The translations under genes were made by a program, and so were the position numbers. Below are positions 1 through 8,859 of a DNA stretch of 64,000 nt, one piece after another (positions within the stretch are counted from its first letter, which is position 1; each line of letters opens with the position of its first letter). The notes below the pieces were generated by a model. The model had not been told where the DNA came from. It ran no database searches and saw only the letters and a program-made list of their open reading frames with translations. The stretch lies in contig NZ_VCDK01000008.1 of NCBI RefSeq assembly GCF_007995215.1, positions 1 through 64,000 on the forward strand, read 5' to 3'. The stretch is from Shimia ponticola (lineage in GTDB: Bacteria > Pseudomonadota > Alphaproteobacteria > Rhodobacterales > Rhodobacteraceae).

Positions 1-801
1 CTGCTTGCACGCCCTGCAAACTTTCAATCGGCCCTGACAATCTGCTTCCAGCTGGGTCGTGGCTTGCTGAACGCTTGGGTCCATCGTGGCGTAAAAAACG
101 AAGGCATTAATCTCACCTTCGATGCTCATCACGTCTTTGACGACCTCTAGGCACTGCGCCTCTAGGAAATGGAAATAAAAGACCAAAGCGTAACCCTTGG
201 TCTTTTCTGGCGCTGCACCGCCCTGCATGCCCGCCGAGATTTGAGCCAGCGAAATTGGCGGGCCGACGGCGTGAACCGCGTCAGGGTTTGCGGCCATACG
301 CCGACAGAGCTTTTCTGCATCTTCCTGCAAAGGAACAAAATGACCGTCGGCATCCGGACACGCGTGAATCGGAATGTCGATCAGCCCCGGGTTCGTCACC
401 CAGTTCAAAACCGGGATGTCACGGCCACTCGCCCGCCGCGCGTCACACAAAAGACCCGAGATGATGCCCTTGGTCCCAATACATGCATCGCTGGAGCTCA
501 GCACAGTTTGTTGCAGTTTCTGAAGAACCGGCAACGTGACCGCGTCTTTGGCCAATTCCCGAGCGATTGAACCGTTTATCCGCCTGAACTCACGACTCAC
601 GTCCTCTGGCCGCAAGTGCGCTGCGGCGTCCTGCATTTCCTGCCCCCACTGTGCAAATTGTGGCCAGATCTCCTCAAGCGGCTCAACGGTAACCTGACTA
701 TTGGGCAATGTGCGCTCGACATACTCCGCCACCCGACGAGCGGAATTATAGTTTCCAAGCTTTCCCCAGCTTTTGGCACAGACGACTTTTATTCGCTTCA
801 T
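1..801 (-). CDS. GT-B glycosyltransferase, MGDG synthase/MurG-like (partial, runs off the left edge)
   Basis: An open frame starts at ATG 801 and stays open to position 1, giving 267 residues with no stop; the C-terminus is missing. A purine-rich RBS (AAAGGGTGG) precedes the ATG. The N-terminal half reads like the acceptor-side Rossmann domain of GT-B enzymes: an NYNSARRVAEY loop after strand 1, then CIGTKGIISGLL, then NWVTNPGLIDIPIH, then HFVPLQEDAEKL. That order is typical of MGDG-synthase-like and MurG-like enzymes that move a sugar from a nucleotide donor to a membrane lipid. A GPPIS linker begins the second Rossmann domain. It is the last visible gene of the leftward cluster, so it may glycosylate the prenyl-phosphoglycerate lipid proposed here, in the way MoeGT1, GT4 or GT5 do in moenomycin synthesis. 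Fold confidence is good; acceptor and donor are inferred. Confidence 0.75.
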   Translation of the reverse strand, partial: MKRIKVVCAKSWGKLGNYNSARRVAEYVERTLPNSQVTVEPLEEIWPQFAQWGQEMQDAAAHLRPEDVSREFRRINGSIARELAKDAVTLPVLQKLQQTVLSSSDACIGTKGIISGLLCDARRASGRDIPVLNWVTNPGLIDIPIHACPDADGHFVPLQEDAEKLCRRMAANPDAVHAVGPPISLAQISAGMQGGAAPEKTKGYALVFYFHFLEAQCLEVVKDVMSIEGEINAFVFYATMDPSVQQATTQLEADCQGRLKVCRACKQ

Positions 802-957
802 GCTGAATTCCACCCTTTGCTAGAGACGTTGAAGGCAATCAAACGGACTTCTCTTTGATACTCAGATTTAACGTGATCAGCAGTTATCTCGACTATATGA
901 ACGCCAATCTTGATCCATTTCGATCAGGGTTTTCACTCAAAACGCAGATCTCGATTT

Positions 958-1632
958 CTAATCTGAAAATCTCTCACCATTCAGAAAACGCCTGCTATAC
1001 ACATCCGTTGTTATGCGCGGGATTTGGGCCAGCAGTTTGCGCGAACCGGGCTCGTGTTCTGTAAAGATTATCTTTTGCCAACAGGATTGGGTATTCCCAT
1101 TCGGTACGGTTTGGTAATAGCCCATAGTGTCGGGCGTCCAGGAATAGCCCTGCGTCTCAATTTGCTTGGCAAGGTAGCTCAGGCTGCTGGTATTGCGGCC
1201 TTTCGCTTCGCGTGTGATGACGGCAAGGCTTAGCTTCAGCCGCTCGAAGACTTCGATATGGTACTTGGACACAAGCTCAATGAAGAACTTGGTGCTTGCG
1301 ACCGTCTCCGCTTTCGACATTCCCTGATTGAGAAAATGTTGACGATAAGACCGATCAATCCAGGTTCGGTTGCCTACGCGCACCACCCCCGAAGGCCAGT
1401 GGTCAGGGGTAAATACGGATGAAAACCCGAATATCTCGCCATTTTCACCATCAAAAACAACCGGCACGGAAATCTGTTTCTCCAGATTGAAACGCGCGGC
1501 GGTATAATTCTCAAGCAGGCGCTCATCCGTATCTGCGGATTGCAGTCGATCAAGATAGGATCGAAAGTCGCTAAGATAACCGTCATTCTTCTCATCGAGC
1601 ACATCGATGACCACTAATGATGTGTCTCTCAT
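958..1632 (-). CDS. Uncharacterised 224-residue protein of the glycolipid cluster
   Basis: I do not recognise this family. The frame is well closed, has an ATG start, shows no signal peptide or membrane segment, and has a mixed alpha/beta look with a conserved-looking EAKGRNTSSLSYLAKQIE stretch near the C-terminus. It lies between the phosphodiesterase gene (opposite strand, 137 bases away) and the GT-B gene (157 bases downstream, same strand). It probably belongs to the same leftward transcription unit or has its own promoter in the 1633-1768 gap. A GNAT-like acyltransferase fold is one possibility from the strand/helix pattern, but I cannot point to a diagnostic motif. Confidence 0.6.
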   Translation of the reverse strand: MRDTSLVVIDVLDEKNDGYLSDFRSYLDRLQSADTDERLLENYTAARFNLEKQISVPVVFDGENGEIFGFSSVFTPDHWPSGVVRVGNRTWIDRSYRQHFLNQGMSKAETVASTKFFIELVSKYHIEVFERLKLSLAVITREAKGRNTSSLSYLAKQIETQGYSWTPDTMGYYQTVPNGNTQSCWQKIIFTEHEPGSRKLLAQIPRITTDVYSRRFLNGERFSD

Positions 1633-1768
1633 TTCAACAGTACCTTTCGTTATTGGCGGTTATTTGTTCGCGAAAACCAGACGTCACAATAAGTGTTTGC
1701 TTTATGTGATCTGAGTGGAATAGTTGGCTTGGCAGTCTTGGTAATTTGCGCGCAGCGTGGGGAGCATC

Positions 1769-2743
1769 ATGAAATTCATCAGAGTCACGCTCATCGCATT
1801 GGTATTGATTTGCGGCCTGCTCTGGCTCAACAACACGTCCGCCTTTGTAGACGCGAGCGAAGGATCGGGGTTGAAGCTCATCGCGCATCGCGGTGTCCAT
1901 CAGCAATATGTCGGCGTGCCGCGCACCAATGACACCTGCCGGGCCAGAAACATGGCCCCGCGCGAACATGACTTTATCGAAAACACCGTCCCGTCGATCA
2001 CCGCCGCGTTCGCGTACGGCGCAGATGTCGTCGAGATCGACGTCCATCGCACCACCGACGACGTTTTGGTCGTCTTTCACGATTGGACCCTCGAATGCCA
2101 AACCAACGGAACCGGAGAAACCAAGAGCAAGACATTCGCCGAGCTTGCCAGCCTTGATCTGGGCTACGGGTTCACCGAGGACGGGACGACATTCCCCCTG
2201 CGTGGGACGGCCGTTGGGGCGATCCCCCGGTTGGACGCGCTTTTGGAAACCGAGTTTGAAGGCCGCCTTCTGGTCAACTTCAAGAGCGACCGCCGCAGCG
2301 ATGGCCGTCACCTTGCGACGCTGCTGGAAACCGGGGTGGGCCGCGACAACGTTTTCGCCGTCTATGGCGGACGAAACCCGACGCAGGCAGTCATTGCCGA
2401 GACTGAGGACATGCGAGGATACGATCGAACCTCGCTCAAGACCTGCGCGCGGGATTACCTGCTTTTGGGATGGTCCGGCTACATCCCGTCGAGCTGCCAC
2501 AACACCTTGATCGGCGTGCCTATGGATTTTGCGCCGCTTGCCTGGGGCTGGCCGCACAAGTTTACCAAGCGCATGGCCTCTGTCGGCACGGAAGTCATTT
2601 TGTGGGGTCCGTATGACGGGTCTGGCTTTACCAGCGGCATCAATGATGCCGAAACCTTCGCCCGCGTTCCTGACGGCTTTGACGGCTATGTCTGGACCGA
2701 CGTGATCGAAAAGATCGGCCCCCTCGCCGAGGAACGCCGCTAA
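1769..2743 (+). CDS. Membrane-anchored or exported glycerophosphodiester phosphodiesterase (GDPD family)
   Basis: 324 residues. The start is ATG 1769, which has GGGGAG just upstream; an in-frame GTG at 1757 lacks a good RBS. Residues 1-20 form a hydrophobic N-terminal segment (signal peptide or anchor), so the enzyme should work in the periplasm. GDPD hallmarks are present: IAHRG, then ENTVPS, then VEIDVHRT followed by VVFHDWTL, which give the metal-binding Glu/Asp and the two catalytic His. The family hydrolyses glycerophosphodiesters to sn-glycerol-3-phosphate and an alcohol. It is the only plus-strand gene within the left arm of the glycolipid cluster. It could recycle glycerophosphodiester by-products, trim the phosphoglycolipid, or be unrelated. 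The long minus-strand frame opposite it is a shadow. Confidence 0.85.
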   Translation: MKFIRVTLIALVLICGLLWLNNTSAFVDASEGSGLKLIAHRGVHQQYVGVPRTNDTCRARNMAPREHDFIENTVPSITAAFAYGADVVEIDVHRTTDDVLVVFHDWTLECQTNGTGETKSKTFAELASLDLGYGFTEDGTTFPLRGTAVGAIPRLDALLETEFEGRLLVNFKSDRRSDGRHLATLLETGVGRDNVFAVYGGRNPTQAVIAETEDMRGYDRTSLKTCARDYLLLGWSGYIPSSCHNTLIGVPMDFAPLAWGWPHKFTKRMASVGTEVILWGPYDGSGFTSGINDAETFARVPDGFDGYVWTDVIEKIGPLAEERR

Positions 2744-2775
2744 AGAGCGAGCAGATGGGTGATGGGCCACGACCC

Positions 2776-3468
2776 TCACGTGTAGCCCGCCGTCATCAGA
2801 CGTGAGCCGACCGGGAATTTCAGTTCATCCGCATAAACCCTTTTCCTGAAAGGTGTCTTTGAACACAGATCATCCAAGTCCTTGGGGCAGCTCACATGAC
2901 CTTCGGCGTCCCAATTGGTGTTCGCCTGGATGATCACGAACTTGTCTTTAGGCAGAAGCGAAAACCACGCGCCCGGGTCGTCGAAATGCTCCCAAGACGT
3001 GTTGATGATCGTATTGCACGCGACCTGGAAGGTCTGCGTGTCGCCGTTTTCCTTGATCCGGTCAAAATGTGACTGCCGATAGTCCAGGGTCATAGCGTCG
3101 TCTTTGATCGCTGCGAATTTCAATCCGTCTTCGACAAAGTGGCGCAGAAACCGATCAGCGGCGCGACAGGCCTCTTCATCCAGATCAATCGAGATGATGC
3201 GCTCAAAGCTTGTCGGCAGATGCGTCAACAACATGTGCGGCAGCATTCCGACCCAACCACCGATCACCCACGCAGAGCCATAATGCTCTTGCCGTTTCGT
3301 CAGAAAGTCCAAGAGCCAAAGCTTGCTGCCCAACTGTCCGCTGCTCACGGCGTCGACCCAGTTCACCTCTGGAAAGGCGACAGCAGCCTTAACAAGGTTG
3401 CGCATCATGACCGCCATTTTCTCTGGCGAAACGCCTTCAGGGACATGGGGCTGACGAGAAAACATCAT
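2776..3468 (-). CDS. Class I SAM-dependent methyltransferase-like protein
   Basis: 230 residues starting ATG-ATG at 3468 with AAGGAA seven bases upstream. The HlyD gene stops five bases before this gene begins, so the two are co-transcribed. The core shows a Rossmann-like pattern: VIGGWVGMLPHML (glycine-rich loop), then IISIDLDEEAC (acidic residue at the end of strand 2), then FQVACNTIINTSWEHFDDP. This suggests SAM binding. The substrate is unknown; O-, N- or C-methylation of the cluster product is possible. A catalytically dead methyltransferase fold cannot be excluded, because the glycine loop is GGWVG rather than the commoner GxGxG. Confidence 0.65.
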   Translation of the reverse strand: MMFSRQPHVPEGVSPEKMAVMMRNLVKAAVAFPEVNWVDAVSSGQLGSKLWLLDFLTKRQEHYGSAWVIGGWVGMLPHMLLTHLPTSFERIISIDLDEEACRAADRFLRHFVEDGLKFAAIKDDAMTLDYRQSHFDRIKENGDTQTFQVACNTIINTSWEHFDDPGAWFSLLPKDKFVIIQANTNWDAEGHVSCPKDLDDLCSKTPFRKRVYADELKFPVGSRLMTAGYT

Positions 3469-3472
3469 GTTG

Positions 3473-4825
3473 CTATTCCTTCAATGTCCAATGCCAAGCG
3501 CGCAGCAACGGGTTCACAAAGAACATGATCACCCGCTGTTCACCGGTCTTGATGTTGACCAGCACAGACAGGCCGGGGCGCAGTTGAATCCGGGGGTTGG
3601 AGTCTTCATCAAGCCCCAGCTTGGCCAGGTAGGTAAGTCCGGTTGACGCCTCTAGCGCTTCGCCCGCATAGGCCCGGACATCCGTGACATTGACCGGCAC
3701 CGGTATCGTGCTCGAAATGCCGGCAATGTCTTCTGTCACGGTTTCAACGAAGGCTTGCGTCGTTCCGTAGATGGCCAATGGGTAGGCGTCGAACAAAAGC
3801 TCTGCGGACTGGCCCGGTGCGATTTGGCCGATGTCCTGGTTCTTGATCCCGGCGATCACCAGCAATTCGTTGTCGTGCGGGACAATGCTCAGCAGGGGTT
3901 TAGTCCCAACCCGCTGATGAAGCGCGGCTGTCGAGATTTCCTGCACGGTCCCGCCGATGGGCGCGCGCACCATCAGCTGGCCCATGCGCTCTCGCAGATC
4001 AAGTTCTGCGGCAACCTGATTGCTCGCCTCTTCTTCAAGTCTGATGAGCCGTTCGATATTCTTGGTACGAAGCTGAGACTGATAGCGTGATCTGCTTGCA
4101 GCGATCTGCCGAAGCTCTGCGTTCTTGACGGTGATCTCCGATGAGTTTCGGCTGACCCGTTCACTGATTTCGGCCGTCGTGATCATGACGTCGAGGCCGG
4201 TGAACTGGTCCTGGATACCGCGTTCGACAAGATCACGAACGCGCAAATCCTTGTCCATTTGGAGCGCCAGAATACCCTCCAAGGCCGCCGAATTTGTAGC
4301 GAGCGCGGTCAGCTCTGCCTGTATCAGTTCTTCCTTCGCCGCAAACTCCTCAAGGGCGTCGTCACGCTCTTCTCGCTGTTTGCGCAGGAATTGCATCCAG
4401 CTTTCGACAGCCTCGTTGTCGTCATTCAACGCGCGCAACGAAGCCAGAACGTCCTCTTCGGCCGTGGCATTCAAGAGCGCGTCTACAGTCGCCTTCTCCA
4501 TCGCAAGGCGCAGGATGGTTTCCTGGACACGCGCCAATTCAATGCTCAGCGACGGGTCTTCGAGACGAACAAGCACATCGCCTTGGGAAACACGTTCCCC
4601 TTCAGAGACCACAAATTCAGAGATGATCCCTTCGATTGTCGCCGACACGGGGCGTGTCTCGTTCGCAGGCACAACAAGCCCGGCGGCGCGCGCGACGATG
4701 TCGACCTTCATGATGCAGGAAACAATCAGACCAACAATGGCGCTGAGCAGGAACACACGCGAGATTTTGAAAATGGTACGTGGCTGGCTCGACATGCGGC
4801 GATATGCGGTTGTGGGAAGCGTCAT
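3473..4825 (-). CDS. HlyD-family periplasmic adaptor (membrane fusion protein) of a type I exporter
   Basis: 450 residues. A short cytoplasmic tail, one transmembrane helix (about residues 20-42), a biotinyl/lipoyl-like half domain (GIISEFVVSEGERVSQGDVLVRLEDPS), a long coiled-coil hairpin (about 90-260), a second lipoyl half (LMVRAPIGGTVQEI) and a beta-barrel C-terminus make it a standard HlyD/LapC adaptor. It links the inner-membrane ABC exporter to an outer-membrane TolC-like channel. Its start overlaps the stop of the ABC exporter gene (ATGA), so the two are translationally coupled. No tolC homologue is in the window. The position in the cluster suggests export of the cluster product or of a protein needed for it. 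Confidence 0.9.
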   Translation of the reverse strand: MTLPTTAYRRMSSQPRTIFKISRVFLLSAIVGLIVSCIMKVDIVARAAGLVVPANETRPVSATIEGIISEFVVSEGERVSQGDVLVRLEDPSLSIELARVQETILRLAMEKATVDALLNATAEEDVLASLRALNDDNEAVESWMQFLRKQREERDDALEEFAAKEELIQAELTALATNSAALEGILALQMDKDLRVRDLVERGIQDQFTGLDVMITTAEISERVSRNSSEITVKNAELRQIAASRSRYQSQLRTKNIERLIRLEEEASNQVAAELDLRERMGQLMVRAPIGGTVQEISTAALHQRVGTKPLLSIVPHDNELLVIAGIKNQDIGQIAPGQSAELLFDAYPLAIYGTTQAFVETVTEDIAGISSTIPVPVNVTDVRAYAGEALEASTGLTYLAKLGLDEDSNPRIQLRPGLSVLVNIKTGEQRVIMFFVNPLLRAWHWTLKE

Positions 4826-6963
4826 CGACCACCGTCCTTTCGCGCGCCGTTGCGAAAGGCTTCATGCAAGACGACGCCTTTGCTGGGCCGCCGCGTTTCC
4901 TCCACAAGCGCCCCTGCCTTGACGTCAGCCCCAGAGAACTCGATCAACCGTTTATCCTTGATCAAGAAAACCCGGTCGAATTCCTCGGCCAGCGCAAGAC
5001 TGTGGGTCGAGACAATGAGCGTCTTGCCAGAGTGATCCGCGATCAGGCGTTCGGCGACTTGCGCCTCGGTGGTCTCATCCAGCGCGCTTGTCGGTTCATC
5101 CAGCAACAGCATCTCTGCGCCGTGCAAATAGGCCCGCGCCAATAGAATGCGTTGTTTTTCACCCTGCGAAAATGGAGAGTCCTTGGTGGTGATGTGGGTA
5201 TCAAGTCCGTCTTCCAACGCTTTGACCCGATCCAGAATCTTGGCGCTCTCCAAGGCTGCATAGATCTTGTCCAAGTCGTAGTCACGGTCACCCATGTGAA
5301 GGTTGGACAATAGGGTCCCATCGGCCAGCCCGGCGCCTTGCGACAAGACACCGATCCGGCGGCGATAGGCCGACAAAGACATGTCGTGAAGGTTGTCGTT
5401 TCCAGCGTAGATTTCACCTGTGTAGCAGCGTTCATCGCCCAGAACCGCCGACAAGAAGGTCGACTTGCCCACGCCGGACCCGCCCATAATGGCGATCTTT
5501 TCGCCTGCCGGAATCCTGAGGTTGATGGCGGATACGATGACCTCGCCCTTGCCCGGTGTCACAAGCTCAACGTCCTTGAACTCGATGGTGCCAATCCCTT
5601 TGGGCGATGGCAGGATCAGGCTCTGTTCATTGTCCTGTTCCATCGGGCGCGCGAACGAGTCTTTGACGGTCCGCGCGCTGCGCTTCAATTCGGTCACGTC
5701 CGACACAAAGGCTGCGATCTTGCTGATCGGACCCAGAGACAGGGCCACAACAAGGTTGAAGGCAATGAATTGCCCCACGGTAATCATGCCATTCAACGCT
5801 TCTATCGCACCGAACCACATGACTGTTGCCCGAAGGCAGTTCAGCAGCAGCGTATTGAGGGGACCGGGTGCAAACTTGTACTCATCGCCCTGTGCTTCGA
5901 ACCGCAGGTTTGCATCGATGTTTTCGTTCCAGTCGCGCAGCGTATTGTGCTGCCGACCCATCAACCTGCGATCAACGCCCGTGGTCAGCAATTCCACATA
6001 GGTTTCATCGCTGCCTTCGGTCACTTCCATCCGTCGGCGGGCCACGTCACGGCGCAAGAAGCTTGTCACAATTGTCGAGGCGATATTGATCGCCAAACCG
6101 ACCATGGCGATCTTGGCCAAAAGCGGACTGAGCAGGAACATCACCGCGATCAGAACCAGCAAAAAGACCATGTCTGCCAACAAGGCCACCGTATAATCGG
6201 CAAAGATTTTTCGCGTTTTCTCAATGTGCTTGAGCGTTCGATAAAGCTCGTGGCTGGTCGGTTTGAAATGCGGGTTTCGCCGATTGGCCTGCATCTGAAA
6301 CAGCAATGACTGCGTTTCGTGTACGAACTCGTCCGCAAGCTCGCCCAAAACGATGTTGCGTGACGTCGTCATGAAAAAGCGCAGCAGTTCGGCCCCGATA
6401 AGCAGAGCAATGATGACATCCAACGTCCCGACACCGTTGTGCCCAAGGACCTTGTCGATAATCAAAAGAGCGCCGATCGGCATAAAGAGCGAGGCGATGT
6501 GTCCCGCGACGCTTCCGAAAAAGCCAGACATCAGCCGCCGCGCATTGCCGCGCGCATAGCTCTTTACGTAGTCAACAAAGCGAAAGCTCGACGTCATGAA
6601 CCCGCGATGAACCACGACGTGCTTCGGTTTGAACCGAAGCTCGAAATCCAGTCGCTTAATTCTTTCGCGGCTTGAATACCCGCTGCCGGACAGCGTTACC
6701 CAGTTTGCACCCGCCTTTTGCACCACCACCGTCTCGGCACCGTCGCAGACCACGAGGCACGGCAATGGCAGCAAGTCCAACCGCAGAGAGTCATATTGCA
6801 GCACGAGAAACTGGGACGGTGCGAGATCGACAACAGACTGTGCCACGCGTGCCGAGTCCGCGCATCCTTCGATGGTGGCGCTGAAGCTTGAGACGCTGCC
6901 AGATCGCAGCGTGACATCAAACGCAGAGAAAACTCTGGATATGTCGTCGTTGGTGCCGGTCAT
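4822..6963 (-). CDS. HlyB-like ABC exporter, permease-ATPase fusion with degenerate N-terminal domain
   Basis: 713 residues from ATG 6963, which overlaps the stop of the upstream glycosyltransferase gene (ATGA); longer starts extend into that gene. The N-terminal ~130 residues resemble a C39-peptidase-like domain without the catalytic Cys, as in HlyB. It is followed by a six-helix exporter domain (about 155-430) and an ATPase domain with Walker A GGSGVGKST near residue 490, a signature loop FSQGEKQR (degenerate LSGGQ), and Walker B MLLLDEPTSALD. With the adjacent HlyD adaptor it forms two thirds of a type I secretion system. Such exporters usually move unfolded proteins, but no RTX-type substrate is encoded here, so glycolipid export is a reasonable alternative. 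Confidence 0.9.
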   Translation of the reverse strand: MTGTNDDISRVFSAFDVTLRSGSVSSFSATIEGCADSARVAQSVVDLAPSQFLVLQYDSLRLDLLPLPCLVVCDGAETVVVQKAGANWVTLSGSGYSSRERIKRLDFELRFKPKHVVVHRGFMTSSFRFVDYVKSYARGNARRLMSGFFGSVAGHIASLFMPIGALLIIDKVLGHNGVGTLDVIIALLIGAELLRFFMTTSRNIVLGELADEFVHETQSLLFQMQANRRNPHFKPTSHELYRTLKHIEKTRKIFADYTVALLADMVFLLVLIAVMFLLSPLLAKIAMVGLAINIASTIVTSFLRRDVARRRMEVTEGSDETYVELLTTGVDRRLMGRQHNTLRDWNENIDANLRFEAQGDEYKFAPGPLNTLLLNCLRATVMWFGAIEALNGMITVGQFIAFNLVVALSLGPISKIAAFVSDVTELKRSARTVKDSFARPMEQDNEQSLILPSPKGIGTIEFKDVELVTPGKGEVIVSAINLRIPAGEKIAIMGGSGVGKSTFLSAVLGDERCYTGEIYAGNDNLHDMSLSAYRRRIGVLSQGAGLADGTLLSNLHMGDRDYDLDKIYAALESAKILDRVKALEDGLDTHITTKDSPFSQGEKQRILLARAYLHGAEMLLLDEPTSALDETTEAQVAERLIADHSGKTLIVSTHSLALAEEFDRVFLIKDKRLIEFSGADVKAGALVEETRRPSKGVVLHEAFRNGARKDGGR

Positions 6964-7889
6964 CGTTCCTTGCGGGCTCGGAAATACTCTTTGGCCCACG
7001 GCACAAATCGCTGTCCCTTTGGACCCCAGTTCCATGTGCCATCATCCGTCAGGACCAAGTCCTCTGCCGGGTCAAAGCGCATGCTGATAAGTTCTTTGTC
7101 GCGCTTGCGGTACTTTCGGTTTCGGGGGCTGCCGTGCCACAAATGCTCGAGCTCGCAATCGACATACCCCATGCGCCCACCGGTCAGCGCAGCGGCCCGT
7201 TCAGCCCAAAGAAGGTAGTGATCGCGATAGGCTTCATTGTCCTGAAAAACCTGATCAAAGCACCCGGTTTCCAGATCGTTGCAAAAGGCATGCGCCATCA
7301 GATGATCGCCGCTGCCGGACATGCAGGTGTCATAGAGACCGCATTCTTCGAGGAACGACCGACGCGCGCCCCAAGTATACCCTGTGTGGCCATGCGTCGG
7401 GTAATCGTCCGAAAACGGGACGCTGTGATCCCATTCGTCAAACACCTTGGCCATGCTGCAGACGCAGTCTTTTTTCTGGAAGGGCAGCCAATATTTCGGC
7501 TGGCGGTTCACGCTCGAAAAGCCGTGGACGACCTGAAACTCGTCCAGCTTCTTCGACATCGCCTCCAGCCAAACGCTGGGGGATTTGCCAAACAACATGT
7601 CCACATCCGACCAGACAACTTTGGTGAACTGCTCGGGCAACATGGAAATCAATCGGTTGAGCAAACGCTCCTTCTGCCAAAGGATCGATCCGGATCGAAC
7701 AATCTTCAGGTTTTCGACGATCCCCTCCAAAGCACTGGGGGCCCCGTCGATCACCTGTTCTATCACATATACAGGGATGCCTTCCCGCTTGAGCGGACGA
7801 TAGAAATCCTTGAAATTCGCGAGCCGCACCTTGCTTCCCGTCGGGTTGTAGAAGCAGGCAATGATGCAGATTTCATGTGACTGCGTCAT
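6960..7889 (-). CDS. Glycosyltransferase-like protein, paralogue A
   Basis: 309 residues from ATG 7889 (MTQSHEICII); upstream in-frame starts lie inside the preceding gene. A GT-A-like layout is visible: an N-terminal strand (CIIACFYNPTGS), then ILWQKERLLN, then VVWSDVDMLF with a DxD-like metal site, then THGHTGYTWGARR and GSGDHLMAHAF. The next gene upstream shares all of these blocks, so the two arose by duplication. I cannot assign a CAZy family. Sugar transfer in assembly of the cluster's oligosaccharide is the likely role. The 5' end overlaps the upstream gene's 3' end by 17 bases and the 3' end overlaps the exporter start, so it sits in a tight operon. Confidence 0.7.
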   Translation of the reverse strand: MTQSHEICIIACFYNPTGSKVRLANFKDFYRPLKREGIPVYVIEQVIDGAPSALEGIVENLKIVRSGSILWQKERLLNRLISMLPEQFTKVVWSDVDMLFGKSPSVWLEAMSKKLDEFQVVHGFSSVNRQPKYWLPFQKKDCVCSMAKVFDEWDHSVPFSDDYPTHGHTGYTWGARRSFLEECGLYDTCMSGSGDHLMAHAFCNDLETGCFDQVFQDNEAYRDHYLLWAERAAALTGGRMGYVDCELEHLWHGSPRNRKYRKRDKELISMRFDPAEDLVLTDDGTWNWGPKGQRFVPWAKEYFRARKER

Positions 7890-8859
7890 AGGCAACGTCC
7901 TCTTTTCTTTGCGAGAAATACGCTTTGACCAAATCGCGCTGTGCGGTGGCTGACGGGCTCCATTCCCAACAGTCCCACTGATTGCGCACCAGATGCTGGC
8001 TTGGGTCAAAGCCCGACATCTCTAACAGCTTGTTTCGCACGAGGTACTTGCGGCCCTTGTCCGACCCGTGCCTGCGGTGCTCGATATCGAGATCCAGAAA
8101 CCCCATTTTGAGCGGCCCGTGTTCAGCCCAAAGTCGATCTGCCCATGCCTCGTAGCTGCGCTGCAGGCGGCTCTCGGTGCCCAAAAGAGGTGGAATGCAA
8201 TCGCAACGTGGCGTGCCGGTGAAGGCATGCGCCATCACGTGATCCGCACCACCGATGACGCATTCATCAAAGAAACCGACGGACTGAATAACATCCCGGC
8301 GGATGCCCCACGCATAGCCCGTGTGGCCATGCTGATGAAATCTCAGCCCAGCCAAGTCCGGGTTTTCCGTTACAGCGCTGGCATAACTCTCGACCGGCGC
8401 GTCTCCCAGTCTGGGCACTTGCGCCACGTGCCGGAAGGGCTGCAACACATCCACATCCTGAAGCTTTTCAAGCGTCTGTGGCACCCAGTCCGGGTCAGCA
8501 AAGATGATGTCAGTGTCACACCACACCACGGCCTCGACACTGTCAGGCAGGCTCTCGACCGCGAGGTTCAACAGGCGCTCTTTCTGCCAAAGGACAGACT
8601 CCGCATGAACGACATGCAGGTTGTCGAGCCCATCCAAGGCGCTGCGCTGTCCGGGTGGCAGGCATTCAACGAGGTGCAGAGCAGGTTTATAGACGCCAAG
8701 ACCGTCCACAAAGGCGCGCAGATTTTCCACGAGCCGCGAACTTCCGGTCGAATTGAAAAAGCAGCTCACCAGCGCGACACGGTCGCTTGTGCTTGGGCGG
8801 CGGGATATCGAACGACCGTCAAGCATGGGTGAACAACTTTTCGCCAACGACATATCCAT
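7873..8859 (-). CDS. Glycosyltransferase-like protein, paralogue B
   Basis: 328 residues. ATG 8859 has GGAG four bases upstream; ATG 8853 and ATG 8826 are alternatives. The blocks match paralogue A: VALVSCFFNSTGS, SVLWQKERLLN, VVWCDTDIIF (DxD-like), QHGHTGYAWGIRR, GGADHVMAHAF, and a C-terminal RHGSDKGRKY. Conservation of the DxD and HGHTGY blocks in both copies implies both are catalytic, perhaps adding two related sugars. The gene overlaps the carbamoyltransferase gene by about 40 bases, so coupling is tight. The family was not recognised beyond a GT-A-like character. Confidence 0.7.
   Translation of the reverse strand: MDMSLAKSCSPMLDGRSISRRPSTSDRVALVSCFFNSTGSSRLVENLRAFVDGLGVYKPALHLVECLPPGQRSALDGLDNLHVVHAESVLWQKERLLNLAVESLPDSVEAVVWCDTDIIFADPDWVPQTLEKLQDVDVLQPFRHVAQVPRLGDAPVESYASAVTENPDLAGLRFHQHGHTGYAWGIRRDVIQSVGFFDECVIGGADHVMAHAFTGTPRCDCIPPLLGTESRLQRSYEAWADRLWAEHGPLKMGFLDLDIEHRRHGSDKGRKYLVRNKLLEMSGFDPSQHLVRNQWDCWEWSPSATAQRDLVKAYFSQRKEDVAYDAVT

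Noticed and set aside
1634-2779. Long minus-strand frame of 381 codons
   Set aside because: It is antisense to the GDPD gene, whose catalytic motifs are clear; the minus-strand translation has no recognisable domain.
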